From NCBI RefSeq assembly GCF_002874775.1, contig NZ_CP020991.1:1679225-1743224 (forward strand): a stretch of DNA of 64,000 nucleotides, read 5' to 3'. The DNA is from Monoglobus pectinilyticus (GTDB lineage: Bacteria > Bacillota > Clostridia > Monoglobales > Monoglobaceae). The translations under genes were made by a program, and so were the position numbers. Positions 28,303-37,260 of the stretch are shown piece after piece (the first letter of the stretch is position 1; the number at the start of each line of letters is the position of its first letter). Under the pieces are notes generated by a model. The model did no database searches, was not told the origin of the DNA, and was given only the letters and a program-made list of their open reading frames with translations.

Positions 28303-28456
28303 CATAAAAAACTAAAATGGAGCCATATGTATTTATTAACCATTTAAAAAGGAAGTATTTGATGGATTTTTATTTTAAACAGTTAATTAATTTTATATAT
28401 TTAAAAACTTTACGGTGTTTTTTATTCCGTTTCAGTTTTTTATGCGTATGCTTGTC
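28303..28456. repeat. Repeat copy B, inverted pair
   Basis: CATAAAAAACTAAAATGGA (28303-28321) and the inverted TCCGTTTCAGTTTTTTATG (28426-28444) bound 140 bp; TATGCGTATGCTTGTC (28441-28456) matches copy A. The pair looks like a short mobile element with terminal inverted repeats, or a large terminator for the gene at 28460. Confidence 0.55.
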
Positions 28457-28459
28457 CTT

Positions 28460-29494
28460 TTAAACCTCATCTTGTAAATTTGTTAAAATTAAAGTATTGC
28501 TGTTTTCCTCATAATCTACTTTATATCCTATGGCTGCGCAGAATTCTCTTATTGACACATATGTATCATCAATATTATTATTAAATTTTCTTTCATATCT
28601 TTCTATTGAATTTTCTTCAATTATTTTATTAAATTTCTCTTTGCTTAAATTATCATATAAACTATTTTTTATTCCAAGATAATTAACTAATATTCTATCG
28701 TTTTCAAACAAGTATGGATATATAGAATTATCATATAAATGTCCGTTTATATTTAAATACAGATATCTTTTTCTAGCCTCAAAACCCTCTCTCTTTAATA
28801 TTATATATTCTCCATAAGTTTTTCCATCATATTTTAAATCACATCCTGCCTTTTCAGGAAACAATTTATTATCTGCATAATGTAAATTAATTTGGCATTT
28901 TAATAAATTTGAAATTATTTTTTTATATGCTGCTACATTTATAGGCATATTTAACATGTCAAATTGAGTTCCAGTTTCATCAATTAATTTATATTTTAAT
29001 GCTTTTTTATATATTTCTTCATCTGTAAAAATATAATCTCCGAGTTCTTTAATACATTCTTCTCCGGAAGGTTCTAAACATCGGATGCACCAAGTTAAAA
29101 CTTCACATATTTTAGCCTTATCATATGGTCTTACTTCCCAGCCAGCATTGTTTTTCAGTTCTAATTTAACCATTCCAATGGACCACGAATATAAAAAATA
29201 GTCATAACTATAAAAATCATTTTTCGGATTATAGTCAATAAATGGTCTGCCTAAGTACATTCCTCCCATATCAATTAAATCTTCTGTCAAACCTATAATT
29301 TTCATTATGTTAACAATACAGTCTTCTCTTGTAAAACTATCATTCTCATAATTTTTATACAATATTAATTGCTCTGTTAGTTCATCAGTATTTATTTCTG
29401 TTTTGTCTAATGCATATGAATTTATTGAGAAACTTTGAAATATCGCGCATGTTATTAAAATAAAGAATATTATTTTACTTATATTATTTTTCAT
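28460..29494 (-). CDS. Secreted SLH-like protein with copper-amine-oxidase-N-like C-terminus
   Basis: 344 aa. Signal peptide at residues 1-28 (IIFFILITCAIFQSFSIN). Residues 30-200 hold SLH-like helical segments (DSFTREDCIVNIMKIIGL, PINVAAYKKIISNLL). The last ~35 residues (DTYVSIREFCAAIGYKVDYE and TLILTN) match the repeat of the copper amine oxidase N-terminal domain. The start region AAAGGGATAG is acceptable. It is similar in plan to the 27269 gene but not a close copy. Probably wall-attached. Function unknown. Confidence 0.6.
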   Translation of the reverse strand: MKNNISKIIFFILITCAIFQSFSINSYALDKTEINTDELTEQLILYKNYENDSFTREDCIVNIMKIIGLTEDLIDMGGMYLGRPFIDYNPKNDFYSYDYFLYSWSIGMVKLELKNNAGWEVRPYDKAKICEVLTWCIRCLEPSGEECIKELGDYIFTDEEIYKKALKYKLIDETGTQFDMLNMPINVAAYKKIISNLLKCQINLHYADNKLFPEKAGCDLKYDGKTYGEYIILKREGFEARKRYLYLNINGHLYDNSIYPYLFENDRILVNYLGIKNSLYDNLSKEKFNKIIEENSIERYERKFNNNIDDTYVSIREFCAAIGYKVDYEENSNTLILTNLQDEV

Positions 29495-29559
29495 TTTCTA
29501 TCCCTTTCAATCATTATCTTCATAATTATATAAAACAGTGTTTAATTCAGGTTCAACTA

Positions 29560-30340
29560 TTATAAATTTTTTAATTTTTCTATGCAAATTATTTGAATAG
29601 AATATTACCATTTTCATTTTATAAATTCAGTTAATATTTCATCATTTATATTTCAAAATTTTTTAATCAAAACGTTTATAATACAACTATTCTCTTTATC
29701 AGGATACATAAATACAGGCACAATATTTTCATGCTCATTTCTATATCCCATAATAAATTTATCTATATTTTTATTTGATGCAATTTCGTAATTTATTTTA
29801 TTTATTTCCTTTTTTAGATAAGTTTTTCAAATTAACTTTTATACTAAATTATTATATAAATCCATATGTTTTTACATCACTTGCTAACTTTTCTGATATA
29901 TTTTAAAATTCTGCAATTCTTTGTGGTGAATTATTGTTCGAAAACAGATTATAAATTGGTTTTGTAATAATACTTGATATTTTTGTTCTTATATTTAAAT
30001 GCGATTTTGTATAGTTATACATAACAAATCTATATATAAAATTTAATACAACTATCACAATAACTATAGAGACTAAAATAATAAAACTTTAAGTTTTCTC
30101 ATTTACGCATGTTCCTCACTCTAACAATATAAACATACGTATTTTGTATATCTTGTCCATATAAATAATAGTCTGTCAAACTAGCATTTGCTTTTTTATC
30201 TGTATGTTGTGTATAGTATATATCGTCATTATCAGCAGAAGTTATTATTGAAGCATATTCTATATTTCCGTCTTAATAATAACTATAGGTAAAACTTAAC
30301 TGCATAGCTTCATTATACTTCCGGTTTGTAACCTTTGTCA
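29560..30340 (-). pseudogene. Decayed minus-strand genes
   Basis: Two broken pieces can be read. One ends YIVRVRNMRK at about 30105 and includes DNDDIYYTQHTDKKANASL. The next starts MRKLKVLLF, shifts frame into VSIVIVIVVLNFIYRFVM (a membrane segment) and continues with IDKFIMGYRNEHENIVPVF. Many stops interrupt them. They may be the remnants of a third surface-protein gene in this cluster. Confidence 0.45.
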
Positions 30341-30481
30341 ACAAATATAAATATAATCGACTATAAATGGTTGATTATGTGAAAGTTAATGACGAGAAAT
30401 TTGTTTGCGGTGTATATTTCGCCTTCTAGGCTGTTTTGTTGAAATGCTTAAGTCATTTTGATATACTGTCATCAAAGAAAA

Positions 30482-30846
30482 ATGGGAGATGATGGTATCA
30501 AAAAATCGAAAGTAATATTTCTGATAACTGTGTTTATTTTATGTCTGAGTTTATATTTGAAGACAGAGCTGCCTGGGTGACCGATATTAACGGAAACAGC
30601 AGTAAGATTAATAGGCGGGGCGAAGTTGTTCTTCCATTTGCTGTGCTTGCAGTTTATGATTCTCACAACATACTGGTTGGTAATGAAATTAAAACTCTTG
30701 AAAGTTTTGAAGACGGAGAAACTCAAACAGTTGTTTTTGATTTGGATTCTACGGATACACAGAGGATATATCGTCTTTTTATTTGGGATAGTTTGCAAAC
30801 AATGCGTCCGGTTTCTGTTCCTGTAGATATAGAACAGAATGAATAA
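30482..30846 (+). pseudogene. Surface-protein remnant: signal peptide frameshifted onto a C-terminal domain
   Basis: One frame begins at 30482 with a signal-like IFLITVFILCLSLYL and stops at once. Another frame (30541-30846) codes for 101 aa ending RLFIWDSLQTMRPVSVPVDI. This ending resembles the C-terminal beta-domain of the two large secreted proteins downstream (KVMVWKDSQSQIPL; REFFFFDMNTLEPLAKY). The ATG at 30541 has no ribosome site. Most likely a deletion product; a genuine 101-aa protein is possible. Confidence 0.5.
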
Positions 30847-30867
30847 AAATATTGTGTAAAAAGAATG

Positions 30868-30915
30868 ACTGTTAATTTTATTGACTTATTTAACAGTTAA
30901 TATGTTTATTATACT
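30868..30915 (+). promoter_or_regulatory. Promoter with two LytTR-type half sites
   Basis: ACTGTTAAT (30868-30876) and ACAGTTAAT (30893-30901) are direct repeats close to the ACAGTTAAG motif bound by AgrA/ComE-type LytTR regulators. They lie just upstream of TATACT (30910-30915). A LytTR regulator gene lies downstream in the same cluster. The 25-bp repeat spacing differs from the ~21 bp of AgrA sites, so this is tentative. Confidence 0.45.
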
Positions 30916-30931
30916 ATGGGGGGATTAAAGC

Positions 30932-33127
30932 ATGAAAAAGATAATTGGTTTGTTATTAACTTTGTCAGTATCTATAGGTATTTTGTTATTTAGCGCTGAT
31001 TCCGTTATTGCGGCGTCTTATAACAGTTCTGCTGCTTTAAATTACGCCGCGGCTCATTGGAATGATAACGTTGGTCTTTGCGCCGAGTTTGTTTCCAACT
31101 GTTTAAGCGCGGGAGGTTGCAGTGCATGGAGCAGGAGCAGCAGCGCTTTAAGAAATCAGCTGATAAATTCCGGACTTGGAACCGAGTATGAATTAACCTT
31201 GAATTCAGATAAGTCAATAACAGCGTCGAACTATTCAGGGAAGTTAGCTGCCGGAGATGTTATTTTTTATTATTGTCCCGGAGCGAAATGTTCAGCGCGG
31301 CCGTATGTTCACACAGTGCTTTGTAATGGAGCGGACGCAAATGGATATGTAAAGGTCTATGCACATAATAAAGCGAATAACGGAAGTAAAAAATATTATT
31401 ATAGCAAGACTTGTCCGAATTGCGGAACCGGTATATATAAAGCATATGTATATCATTTTAAAACAAATGAAACTCCGGCAAATATTGGTACGAATGTCTA
31501 TGGGACAATTATCAATACTGCTTGCTGGAAACCAATTACATATAATCCGGCTGACGGTTTAGTCAGATTGAATCAGGCTAACGGAATGGCAAATCAGGCC
31601 TGGAAGTTTTTTAGACAATCGGATGGCAGTTATGTTATTAAATCAGCTGTGGATCAAAAGGTGTTAGAAATATTCAATGGCGATACTGCTGATGGAACTC
31701 CAATAGTTGTTAGAAATACTGACTGGGGAGGCGCATATCAGCGGTGGTACTTGTATCCATACGGAAACAATGGAGGTTATATTATAAAGTCAAAGCATTA
31801 TCCGGAAAAAAACCTTGTTTTAGATTTATGCGGCGGTAGCACTGTGGATAATAATATTATACAAATTCATGAAAGAAATAACACAAATGCACAAATTTTT
31901 TCGGTCTATACAGCGTCAGACAGTGTTATTGCTTCTCCAAATTTAACGGTTTCTGCAGGAACTGCTGTTACCAATACGGTTTTTAATTGGAATAATGTTC
32001 CGGGTAAAGACAGATATGATTTGAAAATATGGAAGGTTAAAATTGAAGGGGATTCTTATCATACAGAATGGGGAACCTATTCCGGATATGGAAAGGTTTT
32101 GCCTGCCGGGAATTATGTTGCTTATGTAGACGCTGTTAATGCATTTGATTGTCTTAGAAGCAATGTTGTTCAGTTTACAGTCAAAAATCCAATTTTTAAA
32201 GTAAGTTTTAATTCTAATGGAGGCAGTTGCTCAACATCAAGCAAAAATGTTACATATACTGCAACTTACGGTGATTTACCTGTCCCGACACGAACCGGCT
32301 ACACATTTAAAGGGTGGTACACATCTGCAAGCGGTACAACAAAAATAACAGGTGAAAACAAGGTTAATATAACTTCAAATCAAACGCTTTATGCACAGTG
32401 GACGCCAAGCTCTTATACTGTGAGTTTCAATTCAAATGGAGGAGTTTGCTCTATAAATAAAAAAACTGTGTCATATAATGCGTCTTACGGTGATTTACCT
32501 GTCCCAACACGAACCGGCTACACATTTAAAGGGTGGTACACATCTGCAAGCGGTACAACAAAAATAACAGGTGAAAGCAAGGTTAATATAACTTCAAATC
32601 AAACGCTTTATGCACAGTGGATTCCAAATACTTATACAGTAGTATATAATCCAAACGGCGGAATAGGAACAACAGCAAATTCATCACATACATTTGACAC
32701 TGCAAAATCTCTTAATATTAATAATTTTACTAAAGAGGGATATTCATTTAAAGGCTGGTCTAAAAACAAAGACGCAGAGATACCTGAATTTACTGATCAA
32801 CAGTCTGTTAAAAACCTTACGTCTCAAAATAATGCAGTTGTAAACATGTATGCGGTATGGAGCCCAAACAATAGCTCCGCTTATACAAAAACAACTTTAA
32901 AAGATGGTATTTTTAATGTAAAAGCATTTAACTTAAATGAAAATTGTATTATAATTCTGGCATTGTATAAAGACGGTCTGCTTGTTGAAACACAACAAAT
33001 GGAATATGATAAAACAGACGTTATTTTCTATGCAGACAAGGAATTCGATTCGGCTAAGGTTATGGTTTGGAAAGACTCTCAAAGTCAAATACCATTAACT
33101 GATACTGAGGATGTTGTGATTCCATAA
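30932..33127 (+). CDS. Secreted amidase-like / ricin lectin / InlB-repeat surface protein
   Basis: 731 aa. Signal peptide 1-27. Residues 30-175 form an amidase_6/NlpC-P60-like domain with putative catalytic C50 (NVGLCAEFVSNCLSAGG) and H127 (PYVHTVLCNG). Residues ~182-335 form a ricin-type beta-trefoil with QAWKFF, YQRWYLYP and a final QIFSVY. A fibronectin-like module follows, then three InlB-type (List_Bact_rpt) repeats at about 420-640 (SFNSNGG...GYTFKGWYTSASG). The last 70 residues are a beta-domain shared with neighbours. GGGGGA precedes the ATG. It likely cleaves or binds wall or host glycan. It is followed by a LytTR regulator and a GHKL kinase, without a terminator between. Confidence 0.82.
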   Translation: MKKIIGLLLTLSVSIGILLFSADSVIAASYNSSAALNYAAAHWNDNVGLCAEFVSNCLSAGGCSAWSRSSSALRNQLINSGLGTEYELTLNSDKSITASNYSGKLAAGDVIFYYCPGAKCSARPYVHTVLCNGADANGYVKVYAHNKANNGSKKYYYSKTCPNCGTGIYKAYVYHFKTNETPANIGTNVYGTIINTACWKPITYNPADGLVRLNQANGMANQAWKFFRQSDGSYVIKSAVDQKVLEIFNGDTADGTPIVVRNTDWGGAYQRWYLYPYGNNGGYIIKSKHYPEKNLVLDLCGGSTVDNNIIQIHERNNTNAQIFSVYTASDSVIASPNLTVSAGTAVTNTVFNWNNVPGKDRYDLKIWKVKIEGDSYHTEWGTYSGYGKVLPAGNYVAYVDAVNAFDCLRSNVVQFTVKNPIFKVSFNSNGGSCSTSSKNVTYTATYGDLPVPTRTGYTFKGWYTSASGTTKITGENKVNITSNQTLYAQWTPSSYTVSFNSNGGVCSINKKTVSYNASYGDLPVPTRTGYTFKGWYTSASGTTKITGESKVNITSNQTLYAQWIPNTYTVVYNPNGGIGTTANSSHTFDTAKSLNINNFTKEGYSFKGWSKNKDAEIPEFTDQQSVKNLTSQNNAVVNMYAVWSPNNSSAYTKTTLKDGIFNVKAFNLNENCIIILALYKDGLLVETQQMEYDKTDVIFYADKEFDSAKVMVWKDSQSQIPLTDTEDVVIP
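32265..32620 (+). repeat. Near-identical 137-bp repeat inside the InlB-repeat region
   Basis: 32265-32401 and 32484-32620 differ at only two positions by eye, with a 219-bp period (73 codons). The third repeat is clearly diverged. This indicates recent duplication or gene conversion. Confidence 0.85.
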
Positions 33128-33192
33128 CAGGCTTGATATTAGATTGATATTAATATATAATAATTTTATGGTCAATTTTTGGGGGAATGAGT

Positions 33193-33897
33193 ATGTTTAC
33201 TATAGCGATTTGTGATGATAATAAACAGGATTGTTCTAACCTGTGCAATATGGTGGAGCAATATTTTTGCGGAAAGCAGAAGATTGAATTACATTCCTTT
33301 CAAAGCGGACTGGTTTTATATCAGTTTATGAAGAGTCAGAACGTGCATCTTGTGATTATGGATATCATGCTTGATAATCAAAGTGGTATTGATATTGTTA
33401 AACAGCTTAAATATATAGCGCCGGATTGTAAAATTATCTTTGTATCTATCAACCCTGAGTATTTTCAGGATGTTTATTATGTGGATCATCTGCAGTTTTT
33501 AGTTAAACCTATTGAACGCAAAAGATTAGATTTTGCTTTGGGTAAAGCTGCCGCACTGTGTGAAAAAGAATATGTCTGTTTAAAAATCCAGGGAACAGTA
33601 CAAAAGATTTTATCAGAATCTATTCTTTATTTTGAAGTCTCAGGACACAATACTACTATATGTCTGAATGACGGAACTGAACAGACGTGTTATATTTCTT
33701 TAAAAGAGATAGAGCGGAAGCTGAATCAAGCAACATTTTTACGATGTCACCGGAGTTTTATTGTTAATATGAAGCATGTATCACGGTACGAAAGGTCGTC
33801 GCTCCAGTTAGATGATAAACATATGATTTCAATAGGAAAAAAGTATGAAAAGGACGTGCGGCAAAGGCTGATGTCTTACTGGAAAGATGTAATCTAA
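33193..33897 (+). CDS. LytTR-family response regulator (AgrA/ComE type)
   Basis: 234 aa from the second ATG (33193), six bases after GGGGGA; the ATG at 33187 abuts that site. The receiver domain has the acidic pair D8/D9 in AICDDN and the phospho-acceptor D57 in LVIMDIMLD. The C-terminal LytTR DNA-binding domain spans about 133-230 (ILYFEVSGHNTTICLNDG, FLRCHRSFIVNMKHV). Such regulators bind direct repeats upstream of bacteriocin, virulence or competence genes. It is followed 11 bp later by its likely kinase. Confidence 0.93.
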   Translation: MFTIAICDDNKQDCSNLCNMVEQYFCGKQKIELHSFQSGLVLYQFMKSQNVHLVIMDIMLDNQSGIDIVKQLKYIAPDCKIIFVSINPEYFQDVYYVDHLQFLVKPIERKRLDFALGKAAALCEKEYVCLKIQGTVQKILSESILYFEVSGHNTTICLNDGTEQTCYISLKEIERKLNQATFLRCHRSFIVNMKHVSRYERSSLQLDDKHMISIGKKYEKDVRQRLMSYWKDVI

Positions 33898-33908
33898 GGG
33901 GGATTAAG

Positions 33909-35228
33909 ATGGAAAACGGTACGCCGCTTTATTTTTGCTTTTTTATCATTACATCAGCTATTGGAACAATTAATTCAGCTTTATTTTTTGTATGGTTGTT
34001 GGAACCGAGATGGAAATGGTGGAAAACTGCCGGGATTTTGTTCTTGTCTTTTTTTGTACCGACAATGATTCTTCTGCCTTTGCGTGAAATAATATTGGTA
34101 AAGTCTCCGGTTTTGCTGGCGGTTACGGTTGCCGCAGTGGCATTCTGTTTTAAGGATAAATTTTGGCAAAAGGCGCTGTGCGTGACAATTTATCTTGTCA
34201 GCGGTTTAATTATAGAAATGGGCGGTTCTACTGTCTGCAATCTAGTGATAGGCAAACCGTATGTTTGGGAATTTATTTCGGTAGGAGATTGGTTATTTTA
34301 TATTTTTATCAATGTCTGTATTCAGCTGACTGTCTATGCTATTATCATACTTCTATACCGGAGGCGGAATTTTAAGGATGTGCTGCCGCAGAGGGGGATT
34401 ATCAGTATTGTATTATTTTTGACAGGTCAGATTACACTGTCTTTGTTTGTCATGGCGGTTACATATCAGTATAAGCTTTATTCAGTTGGTATTGTGATAT
34501 TGTGTATATTAATTAATGTTATATCAGGCGGTTTAGGTATTTGGATGGTTTATAGGAATATTCAGATGCTGAGGAGTGAAACCGAACTTGAAACTGTCAG
34601 AAAACAGCTTGACATGCAGGAGACATACACCGGGCAGATACGCAGCCAGTATGAGACAGTAAGACGGCTGAAGCATGATTTTAATAATCACTTAAAAACT
34701 CTTTCCGGACTTAGCCGGCAACATAATTATGACGAGTTGGATCAATATTTAAATGCGCTGTCAGAAGAAATTTCACTGCTGGATAAAGCTACTTTCTGTA
34801 CGCGCCCGGCTGTTGACGCGGTACTTTATCACATTGACCAAACTGCAATACAGACAGGTATTAAAACAGAATTTCAGGTTTTTGAGATAGAAAAGTTAAC
34901 GGTTCCAGACATAAAGTTATGCTCAATTTTATTTAACTTGCTTTCAAATGCACTCGAAGCCTGCGCAAAGGTTGACGGTGAGAAGTATATTCATCTCAAG
35001 ACGGGTATAAAGGCGGGTAACTATATTATTTCGGTAGAAAACACGTCATTGCCTCCGGCTAAAGGGTTTGAATCAGTTAAAGCGGATCGAGTTAATCATG
35101 GATTGGGGTTGAAGATTGTAAGCGATCTTGCAGCCGGTCTAGGAGGAATGAGCGAATTCAGTTACGAAAATGGAGTGTTTAGTAGTGTAGTCTGCTTGCC
35201 ATGGTACAATGAATCAGCTTTTATATAG
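33909..35228 (+). CDS. GHKL-type sensor histidine kinase (AgrC/ComD-like)
   Basis: 439 aa. Six or seven hydrophobic segments occupy about residues 1-215, as in peptide-sensing AgrC/ComD kinases. A coiled-coil dimerisation helix leads to the phospho-acceptor H256 in RRLKHDFNNHLKTL. The ATPase domain has the N-box NLLSNALEAC and G-box HGLGLKIV. AGGGGG precedes the ATG. No agrB-like protease or peptide precursor is visible nearby, so the signal is either encoded elsewhere or is not an Agr peptide. Likely partner: the LytTR regulator directly upstream; likely target: the secreted amidase-lectin gene. Confidence 0.92.
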   Translation: MENGTPLYFCFFIITSAIGTINSALFFVWLLEPRWKWWKTAGILFLSFFVPTMILLPLREIILVKSPVLLAVTVAAVAFCFKDKFWQKALCVTIYLVSGLIIEMGGSTVCNLVIGKPYVWEFISVGDWLFYIFINVCIQLTVYAIIILLYRRRNFKDVLPQRGIISIVLFLTGQITLSLFVMAVTYQYKLYSVGIVILCILINVISGGLGIWMVYRNIQMLRSETELETVRKQLDMQETYTGQIRSQYETVRRLKHDFNNHLKTLSGLSRQHNYDELDQYLNALSEEISLLDKATFCTRPAVDAVLYHIDQTAIQTGIKTEFQVFEIEKLTVPDIKLCSILFNLLSNALEACAKVDGEKYIHLKTGIKAGNYIISVENTSLPPAKGFESVKADRVNHGLGLKIVSDLAAGLGGMSEFSYENGVFSSVVCLPWYNESAFI

Positions 35229-35415
35229 AACAGATGTTAATTAGACAACTGCTAATATTAAAAAGTAGTTGCTATTTTAGAGATTTTAAAATTTGAAATG
35301 TTATAAATAATTAGAGTGCAGTTTAACTTGATGTAAAGGCGAGGTATATATTTAGTAAATTTATTTTTAATTTGCTGTGTATTATCAGAACAAAGAATTT
35401 AGTTTTATAAAAATT

Positions 35416-35452
35416 AACAGAACCTTAGTGAATACTAGAGTTCTGTTTTTTT
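35416..35452 (+). terminator. Terminator of the LytTR/kinase operon
   Basis: AACAGAAC and GTTCTGTT pair around an inner TTAGT/ACTAG extension, followed by TTTTTTT. Confidence 0.82.
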
Positions 35453-35638
35453 GCATATTTTATATTAATTGCGCTATATATTTGTATTGGTTGCGATTGT
35501 TTTTCTATAGAATATAAAACCATCTGTTTGAATAATATTTTTACAAAATATATATAAGTAATGGTTTTATTATGGAATTATATAAAATGAAAAATAGTGT
35601 ACATATAAATTAAATTTATTGCGTCACAGAGCAGAAGG

Positions 35639-35785
35639 CTATTCGCCTTCTGCAACAATTTTTTCCAATACCGCGATAAGGTCTGACATAGTATTCAGCT
35701 GTACGTCTTTTTCAAGAATAGCATTCTTTAATGCGATTGGTAAGCTTTCAAATTTATCGCGTAAGTTTGGAGCTACATATGACAT
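35639..35785 (-). CDS. Small conserved protein of unknown function
   Basis: 48 aa. AGAGGTGAT lies before the ATG at 35785. MSYVAPNLRDKFESLPIAL and NAILEKDVQLNTMSDLIAVL fit a family of ~48-residue clostridial proteins starting MxYVAPxLRxKFESL, sometimes mislabelled as chaperone fragments. Mostly helical and soluble, no Cys. The gene's 3' end lies in a perfect 9-bp hairpin (GCAGAAGGC/GCCTTCTGC, 35631-35653) covering the stop codon. Function unknown. Confidence 0.72.
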   Translation of the reverse strand: MSYVAPNLRDKFESLPIALKNAILEKDVQLNTMSDLIAVLEKIVAEGE

Positions 35786-36086
35786 AAAAATCACCTCTGA
35801 AGTATATAGTATCCAAATGTCAGATAAACATACAGTAAATAAAGTTCAAACAATGCTTTATTAAAATGAAAAAGCTGCTTTGTTATTCAAAAGAGACTTA
35901 TTCCCGTGTTAATATATAATATAAATTAGCATAAATTTTAGTTTCAGGGCGTTTTGAATGAGGAGAATAAAAATTTTTGCAGGCGGATTGTATTTTTGAT
36001 GATATGTATAATTTGCTTTAAAATAAAATATTAAAATTTAAATAGCTAATTTTCAGATGTATTATTTAATCAGTCTTTTATGCTTA
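35786..36086. other. Intergenic, no gene seen
   Basis: AT-rich; must contain the promoter of the small minus-strand gene. Nothing else recognised. Confidence 0.35.
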
Positions 36087-36300
36087 TTAATTTGACATAG
36101 GTTCGTCATTTATATCAGCGTATTTAAACTTTATGGAAAAACCACAAAGCATTATTCACGCAGTTATTAGACTGCATAAATTTGCGTCTCCCAATTTATC
36201 AAAGTCAACATGCCAAAGCCATGATACATCCTTTCTATTATTTGCAAGGCCGTTTATCGCAGAGATAAAATTATTTTTTTATAATCATCTGCACAATTGA
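36087..36300 (-). pseudogene. MurT-like (lipid II isoglutaminyl synthase) C-terminal fossil
   Basis: The minus strand reads FISAINGLANNRKDVSWLWH then VDFDKLGDANLCSLIT and a stop; a shifted frame ends LKYADINDEP-like (FKYADINDEPMSN). This matches the C-terminal domain of MurT (IND..ADGRDVSWIWDVDFE, ..RLKYA), which with GatD amidates peptidoglycan stem peptides. No start, ATPase or zinc region remains. It is a fragment, so an intact copy is expected elsewhere. Confidence 0.62.
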
Positions 36301-36471
36301 TTGGCTCGCATAGTCGGAATTTATATTACACAAAGTATTATAGCTTGTAAAAAGTTTCATTATTTTAACATAAAGTCTCCGCGATAAAGAATTTATGTGC
36401 GATAAGTCACATATCTTTTTGTACGAGAAATTGATAAAATATCTTTATATTTTGTCAAAGGATGTGGAGAA
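36301..36471. other. Upstream region of the XRE regulator
   Basis: No gene seen. Holds the regulator's promoter region; AGGATGTGGAG gives its ribosome site. Confidence 0.35.
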
Positions 36472-36732
36472 ATGGAAATTTTAAAATTGTACTTTGGAAA
36501 AACTTTATACTATAAAAGACTTTATTTTGGCATAAGTCAAGAAGCAATGGCTGAAAAATGCTGCATATCATTAAGGCAGTATGTTGATATAGAAAATGGA
36601 AAGAGATTGCCGTCATTCAAAAGTTTAATTAATATCATAATTAAAAGCGGAATAGATTTGGATGAGTTTATTAAGGAGATTCAAGAGGAGGGGTATACTC
36701 CGGAAGATTATAAAAACGTAAAAAATAATTGA
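36472..36732 (+). CDS. XRE-family DNA-binding protein
   Basis: 86 aa, a single helix-turn-helix of the Cro/CI type: LYYKRLYFGISQEAMAEKCC followed by ISLRQYVDIENGKRLPSF. A short acidic tail follows. The ribosome site is GGATGTGGAG. It stands alone, ends before a strong terminator and could be a remnant regulator of a mobile element or a stand-alone repressor. Target unknown. Confidence 0.85.
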   Translation: MEILKLYFGKTLYYKRLYFGISQEAMAEKCCISLRQYVDIENGKRLPSFKSLINIIIKSGIDLDEFIKEIQEEGYTPEDYKNVKNN

Positions 36733-36895
36733 TAAGTTTATATCGTTTTAATGAATTAAAAATATGATATAAACCCATATTTAAAATAAATAGTTTCCGG
36801 TTTTATTGTATTTGATTTGAACTATAAAATTTTTGATTAAGAAACTAACGAATTTATTATTTTTAAAATGGTGTTTAAAAGTAAATATAAGTTTG

Positions 36896-36932
36896 AAACA
36901 GCCGACTGCAGTAATGCAGTCGGCTGTTTTAT
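36896..36932 (+). terminator. Terminator downstream of the XRE gene
   Basis: AACAGCCGACTGCA and TGCAGTCGGCTGTT form a 14-bp perfect stem (loop GTAA), then TTATT. Confidence 0.88.
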
Positions 36933-37195
36933 TATATCAGTAGTTTGAACACGAAAACTGCCCGGCATATGTTATAATTTATCCTTTATCTTACATTTCT
37001 GTTCACTTTACAGCAATTTTTCATTTTTTACTGCTGCGTGAAAAAATCTGAAGCCGTATAATAGACTGTAATTATAAAAATATTTTATTTGAGGTTAAGA
37101 AAACGTCAGTATATACTGAATTAAGACTCGTATATAATTATATATGAATTGTCAAAAAACGACTTCCATTGAAGTCAATATATAAGAAATAGTGC
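36933..37195. other. Intergenic, no gene seen
   Basis: Part of a 528-bp gap. Contains a segment (about 37010-37045) resembling the minus strand of 18215-18240; otherwise nothing recognised. Confidence 0.3.
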
Positions 37196-37224
37196 TTTAC
37201 AAAAAATTTTGTCAGTGTTAAAAT
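37196..37224 (+). promoter_or_regulatory. Promoter of the DUF5131 gene
   Basis: TTTACA (37196-37201), 17-bp spacer, TAAAAT (37219-37224), about 37 bp before the start codon. Confidence 0.65.
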
Positions 37225-37260
37225 ATAACATATAGAATATAAAATAATGTGGTGGTACAT

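Noticed and set aside
35619-35864. 81-codon plus-strand frame
   Set aside because: Antisense to the 48-residue minus-strand protein, which has a strong ribosome site and matches a known small family.
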